Assembly: GCA_037783415.1 (NCBI GenBank)
Contig: JAZGTN010000097.1
Location: 3,224,001 to 3,288,000 of the forward strand
DNA from: Leptasterias polaris
Taxonomy: Eukaryota > Echinodermata > Asteroidea > Forcipulatida > Asteriidae
Direction: 5' to 3'
Length of the DNA stretch: 64,000 bases
Shown: positions 58,444 through 64,000 of the stretch, piece by piece
Position numbering within the stretch: position 1 is the first letter of the stretch
Layout of the letters: every line of letters begins with the position of its first letter
Position numbers and translations under genes: made by a program
The notes under the pieces: generated by a model
What the model was told of the DNA's origin: nothing
Database searches by the model: none
The model's input: the letters and a program-made list of their open reading frames with translations, nothing else

Positions 58444-61131
58444 AGGGCTTGCAAATGGATGATACATTTGACATTTTGGACTACACTGGTGGTATACTAT
58501 ATTTGTAACTCCAATGGTTGGTCAGAGAGAATCGAGAAAATCTATGCTGAAAATTGACAACACACCGGTAATCAATAATATAAAAAAACAATGCATAGAC
58601 AAATCCATTACGGGATGTCCTATGCCAGTACTTGGATACAAATATGCCCAGCATTAATTTGTTTTCTATGCACCCTGGTAATCTCCATCTAATGATATTG
58701 ATGCAACTATACAAAATGCCAATGTGACCCCAGTTAAAGCCTGCACCTACTGCCTATGCAAGCATTAAAGCACCCCTAGTAATGGCAAAAACACTGTAAT
58801 ACATTTAAAGGAAATATGAAATTGATCTGAAATGAACTGATTAACACTATTGTTGAAGGTTAACACACCATGAATGTAGTTTTATCAGTACATTGTGACA
58901 GTCCAACTTCTGACACTACTTTGCCACTTTAACTTCTTTTTAAGCATTATATTACAAAATCACTAGATTATATCATTAACCAGACATACCACATGAAACT
59001 TCTGGTTAAAAAAGAAGAAGTGAGCACTCACTGATAACAAACAAGAATCACAACAGGTTCAAAAATGCAATGTATTTTTGTATTCTTAACTGTACTTCAT
59101 GCAAAAGGATTTCTTACCCAAACCCCCAAATATCACCCAAATCAGACCCTCCTCCTCCCTTACAATTGGGGCCTATTATAGATAGATATGAGCATTTGGG
59201 AAATACCATGTGAGACACGATTTGATGCTTTCAACAGACTGACAGGTTATGATAAACGAGGTAGTTAGTTGTCTCTGATGAAGTGGACACCTCTTGGTCA
59301 GTATGGGGCTTAATCTAAATCCCAATACTTTTACTCCATGGTAAATAGCCAGTGAAGACTCCAACAGGTGGCTCATTTATTACAATCAAATATTATATTT
59401 GCAGGATTTTTTGTTTTCAAATGTTCCAATAACATGGAGTAATGGGTCAGATGTGACAATTCATTGCTTGGACTAGATTTGCTCCCCTGTGACCCCCCCC
59501 CCCCCCCCCCCCCCAAAAAAAGAAGAAAAAAAAAAAGGCTGGTTTATACTGAAGTCCAGAGCACATACATAAAGCCACTTACCAACTTTCTTAAAGATTG
59601 GCAATAAGGTGGCATTGAACTCCCACTGTTGTTGTATTCACTTCCTATCTACACAGCCCTCAAGTATGAAACGTCCTTAATGGAAGCTGCACTCTAATCA
59701 TACAATACTAATACAGTTTTCACAATTACCTCAGAACAGTTAGCTCAAGTCCCCAAGCGTTTGTTTCTGCTCGACAACTTGGCAATGGATTTTAATAACC
59801 ATTGTCAAACACTTCATTTCCAGGAATTCCTTCACAAATTGGCAATTCAAAAAAAGAGTAATCTCACAGCAATGAATTACAGAGCCTGGTACATGGCACC
59901 ATTGTACATGCGATCTATTATGCAGTGTTCCATTAAACCATGTAAACCAGTGAACTGACATACAAAACAGTGCCAACACCAGACTACAAGGAAAACACAA
60001 ACACATGACATAAACTCTCCATACAAACTTGCAGACTCCATTCAGGTACCCCCCTGACCAGGTACCCTGACTATGTCAAGACACTCACCACATGTATTTT
60101 TCCACATCACCTCACCCTAATCCAGTTTGTAAATCAATGCCAGTATGTCCATTAAAGAAAATCTTCTCAGACCTTCATTTCAAAGAAAAATCAATAATCC
60201 AATAACTGACCCACTTTGAGAGAAGGAAAAAATAGTTTTAGCATTCTGTGAACAGAAAAAAAAAACCCTGAGTGATTGTAATCCTGAATGTCACACTTGA
60301 GTGGGACTGTGTCACCAGGATGTCACTACCTTAACCCTTAGTTTGGGTCCCACAGGGTTTTCTCTTGTCTGGGTTTGCCTAGAGGGGCATGTTCTGCCCC
60401 ATCAATTGTCACCCTGAAGGGAAAACTGGGATTCATTTTAAGGAGACCCTGATGTGAAAGTTCAACGACTATTCCAAGGGAATGATGTGAAACTCTTTTC
60501 AAGACTTTTAGAGTGACACATTCTTGGGTGCATCAAGTACAAACTTGAATTTTGATTCAATATCAAGCCCCCCAAAATTTTACTGATTTTATTTCTTTTT
60601 CTTAAGTCCAATTAGATAAACTTTATCTAGTTGTTTTTGTTGTGTCTTCTTCTCAGAATTTAAGAAATAAACTCTAAAGACCCTCTTTTGTTTCAACTTA
60701 AAATGCGGCAATCAGCATCTTAAATCTTACCTGTCATGCATGTACTAAGCTTCTCCATCATTTTATTCAAAAAATCTAATATTACAGCAGGCTGTTTGTG
60801 AATAATAACTGTTAATCTACTTCTGTTTACTTACATCTAAAATTGTTCAAAGAATCGCAAGATAAATCTTACATCCTGCTTTATGACGTTTGGATTGACG
60901 TATCATCAGAAACTGTCTTCATACTAATTCCAAAATAAATATTTATTACAGAAAATATGAAAGACTGATTCGGTGACACACCTGCAGTTAGATTATCCCT
61001 AAGGAATGACTGAGGAAGTTATTAATGCATACCTAATTGTTATTTCCCCATAAAATGAAAAACTTGAGGGAGGGTCACCAACTTTGTACAGGTGTACTGT
61101 GATTGTCTTAGGCTGTGGCAAACTGTTTGTC
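58444..61131. other. unannotated region with C22/A-rich tract
   Basis: A run of 22 C lies at 59493-59514 and continues into an A-rich stretch to about 59536. The overlapping frames at 59740-60006 on both strands have no domain. No other signal. Confidence 0.35.
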
Positions 61132-61205
61132 ACACCTTATGAATTTGTTTCTTTCTAGTCCAAGGATAACACCTTATGAATTTGTTTCTTTCTAGTCCAA
61201 GGATA
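61132..61205 (+). repeat. 37-bp tandem duplication containing an acceptor-like site
   Basis: 61132-61168 and 61169-61205 are identical. Each unit holds 'tttgtttctttctag', a good splice-acceptor-like pyrimidine tract. The frame after the second copy (from 61176) is open for 77 codons but has no domain. Confidence 0.95.
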
Positions 61206-61408
61206 GAGAACTTACATTCCATTTATCAGGAGGGAGATTGGGTCAAATGTATGTCAAACATAGAAGACCATATAAAATACCTTTCTTTTGAAAATTTTGG
61301 AATTACACAATACACACTTTGTGTGTGTGTGAAGGTGTTTACAGAAAAACATTATTCAAAGCTTTGTCCATTAAAACCAGTGTACAATCTAATACATTGG
61401 CTAACATG

Positions 61409-61624
61409 AATGAACACATTAATAAACACATTAATGAACACACTAATGAACACACTAATGAACACACTAATGAACACACTAATGAACACACTAATGAACA
61501 CACTAATGAACACACTAATGAACACACTAATGAACACACTAATGAACACACTAATGAACACACTAATGAACACACTAATGAACACACTAATGAACACACT
61601 AATGAACACACTAATGAACACACC
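61409..61624. repeat. 12-bp minisatellite, 18 copies
   Basis: The unit is 'aatgaacacact'. The first two units are variants ('aatgaacacatt', 'aataaacacatt') and the last ends 'cacc'. Because 12 is a multiple of 3 and the unit has no stop in several frames, long frames cross it on both strands (NEHT or MNTL repeats on plus, VCSL or ISVF repeats on minus). These are artefacts of the repeat, not genes. Confidence 0.97.
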
Positions 61625-61807
61625 CAGCTCTGCGTTGCAGTCACTGTGTGGAAGTTCCTTTGTTCTATACACTTTAGGAAAATCCTATTCCTCAACACTG
61701 TAAATAACACTGAGTGGACAAGTGTAAGTCCACATGGTGTTTCAAAACCCTGCCTTATGTGGACTTCTTTTGTTCTCAGGTCCACACTTCGTATGTAATG
61801 CTTACCC

Positions 61808-61985
61808 ACTAATGAACACATTAATGGCCACAGTAAATAGTTCATTAGCTTTGTCCATTAAAACCAGCATACAATATAATAAAATACAGTAATGAATGCA
61901 TTAATGAACACAGTTATATGCACATTAATGAACACACTAACGAACACACTAGTTAACTTAGTAATGAACACATTAATGAACAGAC
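61808..61985. repeat. degenerate outlier of the 12-bp repeat
   Basis: Scattered 'taatgaacacattaatg'-type units, such as 'cactaatgaacacattaatg', 'taatgaatgcattaatgaac' and 'cattaatgaacacactaacg'. They continue the 12-bp theme about 180 bp past the perfect array. The intervening 61625-61807 is non-repetitive. Confidence 0.8.
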
Positions 61986-63059
61986 GTTTAAACACACAAT
62001 AATCCCTAAATAAAATGCAGCACATTTCAATTACTGCTTCCATGTCAATTAAATGTAATACAAAGTGAACTTTCAACCATTGAAATTAAAAACAATCATT
62101 CCATTGATCATTTCTTACATTCATCTCTTTTCATTACATGACAGCCATGTAGAAAGAGCCCAGGATCACTTTAACACCACATTGGGATCAACCTTCAGCA
62201 ACTTCTCCTTTCTGTTTTACAGGGTACAGGGGCTTTAAAGGATAGGTGTACTGCATACATCATGTTAATCAATTTGAATAATGTCCAGTTAGTTACTACA
62301 ATGAGTATTTCCTATACCTCTAGCTAATCTGTTAAGCAAACGCAATTGAAGTGATCTTGTTATGACTTTTTTTAATCAATGGTTACTATGGATTTTTTTT
62401 TATTAACAGCAGAGCAGGGTGACAAGAGAGAGAGAGAGAGAGAGAGAGACTGTGTAGTGACTCTCTAGATGGATAGCTGTGACAGGGCCATTGCCCTACT
62501 GCTGACCTGGAGCTAGTTGCTACACTAATCCTTGCCCATGCTTGCCAAATCACGCCAACGGAGGGCATGGTAACGAAGAGAGAAGGGGGGGGGGGTAGAG
62601 ACAAGCACGGCTGTAGCGGTTCACTGACCCCCACATGAATACAGCTGGCCGTGATTTCAACACACAACAATGATTTCTACCACGATTTGTCTTGACTGCA
62701 TTGGAAAATTTGCATTTGTTGGAATTTTTACACTCATGTAATTTAGCAAGTGGTTGGAGGGAAGTATATTAGGGTCTAAGAGTAAGCACTGAGTCCATTG
62801 GTTTGATGATAGAAAAATTAAAGAAAACTAATTCTGAATTTGCACAAACAATTAAATATCTTGTTATACCTTGAATATTAAACACAGAATCCCTAAATAA
62901 TGCATGTCTATGTTTTATACTACAAGAAGGTATTTACCATCATTATAGTTTTTCGATCCTGCTTTTTCAAAACCATGTGATTGTACACAACATCACATAT
63001 GAATGTTGACACACTGTCACTTTGCATTACAACATTTGGTAATGTTACAACACCTGGGC
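61986..63059. other. unannotated region with (GA)n and poly-G
   Basis: A GA run lies at 62425-62449 and a G10 run at about 62585-62594. The serine/leucine-rich minus-strand frame at 62386-62670 is created by the GA run. No gene. Confidence 0.4.
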
Positions 63060-63255
63060 ACAATGTCATAGAAATTTACGCACAAACTATTGCTGAACAA
63101 TTTTCTGCTTAGCAGAAATGAGCAGGATACCAGTCACAAATTGTACATGTGGCATGGTATTGGTAGTTTAGCTGGTAACCTTATTCTGGTATGCATAAAT
63201 TTGTTGTGCTTAGCTATTTTTGTGTGCTAAGCAGCTCTATGAAATTAGGCCCTGG
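63060..63255. mobile_element. 'gggccc' fold-back element, copy 6
   Basis: Contains 'gctgaacaattttctgctta', 'gagcaggataccagtcac', 'ctggtaaccttattctggta' and 'aaatttgttgtgcttagcta', and ends 'taagcagctctatgaaatta' then 'ggccctgg'. The left end ('caatgtcatagaaattt') is diverged. Confidence 0.65.
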
Positions 63256-63278
63256 TCCCATATGGCATTGCTCGTTAA

Positions 63279-63297
63279 CCCCCCCCCCCCCCCCCCC
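63279..63297. repeat. poly-C tract (C19)
   Basis: Nineteen C on the plus strand, between two fold-back elements. Confidence 0.9.
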
Positions 63298-63349
63298 AAT
63301 AATCTTTCCTTACGTCACATAGAATTTTTGCTTTCAGAAAGCTAAAAGC

Positions 63350-63502
63350 CCAGAATTTAAGCAGCTCCATGTTATATAGGCAGACTATAGTGCTTAACAA
63401 AATTTTCTGCAAAGCAAAAATAAGCAGGTAACCATTTGCAAACAGTACTTACAAGTTACCACATGGTATTTTAGGCAGTAACCCTTTTCTGGTAAGCACA
63501 TG
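63350..63502. mobile_element. 'gggccc' fold-back element, copy 7 (partial)
   Basis: Begins 'tttaagcagctccatgttat' and holds 'aaaattttctgc', 'aaaaataagcaggtaacca', 'acatggtattttaggcagta' and 'ttctggtaagcaca'. The right end is missing. It is in the same orientation as copy 6, about 100 bp away. Confidence 0.5.
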
Positions 63503-63569
63503 GCGGATCCTGATCTTTTGCACTTCATCTCAAAAAGAAGACAACCAATCCTTGAACTTCATCATTTTG

Positions 63570-63660
63570 ACATCTGCTCTAGAATGTGAGGGTTGTGGGT
63601 TTGAATCCCATTCAAGCAGTTTTCAGATTTTTTTCAGCACAACTCAGCGTATCACCATAT
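63570..63660 (+). mobile_element. tRNA-like SINE fragment
   Basis: The B-box-like 'gggttgtgggtttgaatccc' is followed by 'attcaagcagttttcagatt' and a T-run. No acceptor stem or A box is convincing. It is probably a decayed tRNA-derived SINE, not a tRNA gene. Confidence 0.4.
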
Positions 63661-63687
63661 CAGTGTATACGGTATAACCCTCGCCAA

Positions 63688-63708
63688 CCCCCCCCCCCCC
63701 CCCCCCCC
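63688..63708. repeat. poly-C tract (C21)
   Basis: Twenty-one C on the plus strand, then TCCCC. The last 290 bp of the window after it show nothing recognisable. Confidence 0.9.
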
Positions 63709-64000
63709 TCCCCAAACAATCATTATTTTGACTGTGGTTTTTGAATGAGCAAGTTCTGATGGATTTTCCCTTAGTGGCCTTTTCTTAAAAACACCATTCT
63801 GAAGATCGATTTATAAATAAATAGTCATGACACATCATGAGCAAGTGGAGATTTCATTATATTCCAAACAGGTCAAGATAAATTCTCCCATGAGGGTAGG
63901 TGATCAATAACAGCAACAACAAACCAGAAAACTGTTGCACTGTGATTTTGCTCCTTTTCTAAGGCACGAAGCATTATTACAGAATCAGTACATTTCTGAC

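Noticed and set aside
61319..61845. Frames of 97-168 codons on both strands with NEHT, MNTL, VCSL or ISVF repeats
   Set aside because: They arise from a 12-bp tandem repeat without stops in several frames. No non-repeat domain is present.
1..64000. CRISPR array, prophage, operon or other prokaryotic system
   Set aside because: No spaced identical repeats of CRISPR layout, no long coding frames and no ribosome-binding context. The SINEs, LINE tail and Harbinger-type elements show eukaryotic DNA.

Overview
This looks like AT-rich nuclear DNA from a marine invertebrate. An echinoderm, probably a sea star, is my best guess. The evidence is the repeat content: fold-back elements of the type 'gggcccaatttcat...agctgcttaag', a tRNA-Leu-derived SINE with a conserved body, and several dispersed families whose sequence I associate from memory with asteroid genomes. 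No rRNA, mitochondrial or complete protein gene is present to confirm this. There are no bacterial features: no operons, no Shine-Dalgarno-led genes and no CRISPR.

Almost all open frames are short (under 200 codons), lack recognisable domains and are probably chance frames. I find no complete gene. The best host coding candidate is one 116-bp minus-strand internal exon at 17296-17411. It has a strong acceptor, a strong donor and only one open frame. Two weaker plus-strand exon-like segments lie at 13681-13759 and 25874-25940. The window may therefore be intronic or intergenic DNA of a sparse gene.

Layout. 0-12 kb: a 252-bp inverted-repeat element, a tRNA-like SINE, long apparently single-copy DNA (3-7 kb), a polypurine tract and a 72-bp direct duplication. 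12-31 kb: dispersed repeats, exon candidates, a 112-bp TA-flanked fold-back element and a full-length tRNA-Leu SINE. 31.07-31.67 kb: a nine-copy 68-bp minisatellite. 32.3-33.4 kb: a PIF/Harbinger-type element (TAA target duplication) with a broken Myb/SANT-like gene, itself between 54-bp direct repeats. 35.7-45 kb: dispersed repeats, a perfect 17-bp hairpin and a second tRNA-Leu SINE. 45.9-46.1 kb: an 18-bp tandem array beside an inverted repeat with a telomere-like core. 46.46-47.53 kb: a second Harbinger-type element (TTA target duplication) carrying a CpG-richer, promoter-like block and an open frame with a good Kozak start. 51.4-51.7 kb: the 3' end of a LINE. 61-64 kb: a 37-bp duplication, an 18-copy 12-bp minisatellite and fold-back elements.

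The recognisable genes do not act together. The window is mainly a record of transposon insertion, decay and tandem duplication. The two Harbinger-type elements and the isolated exon are the most informative parts.
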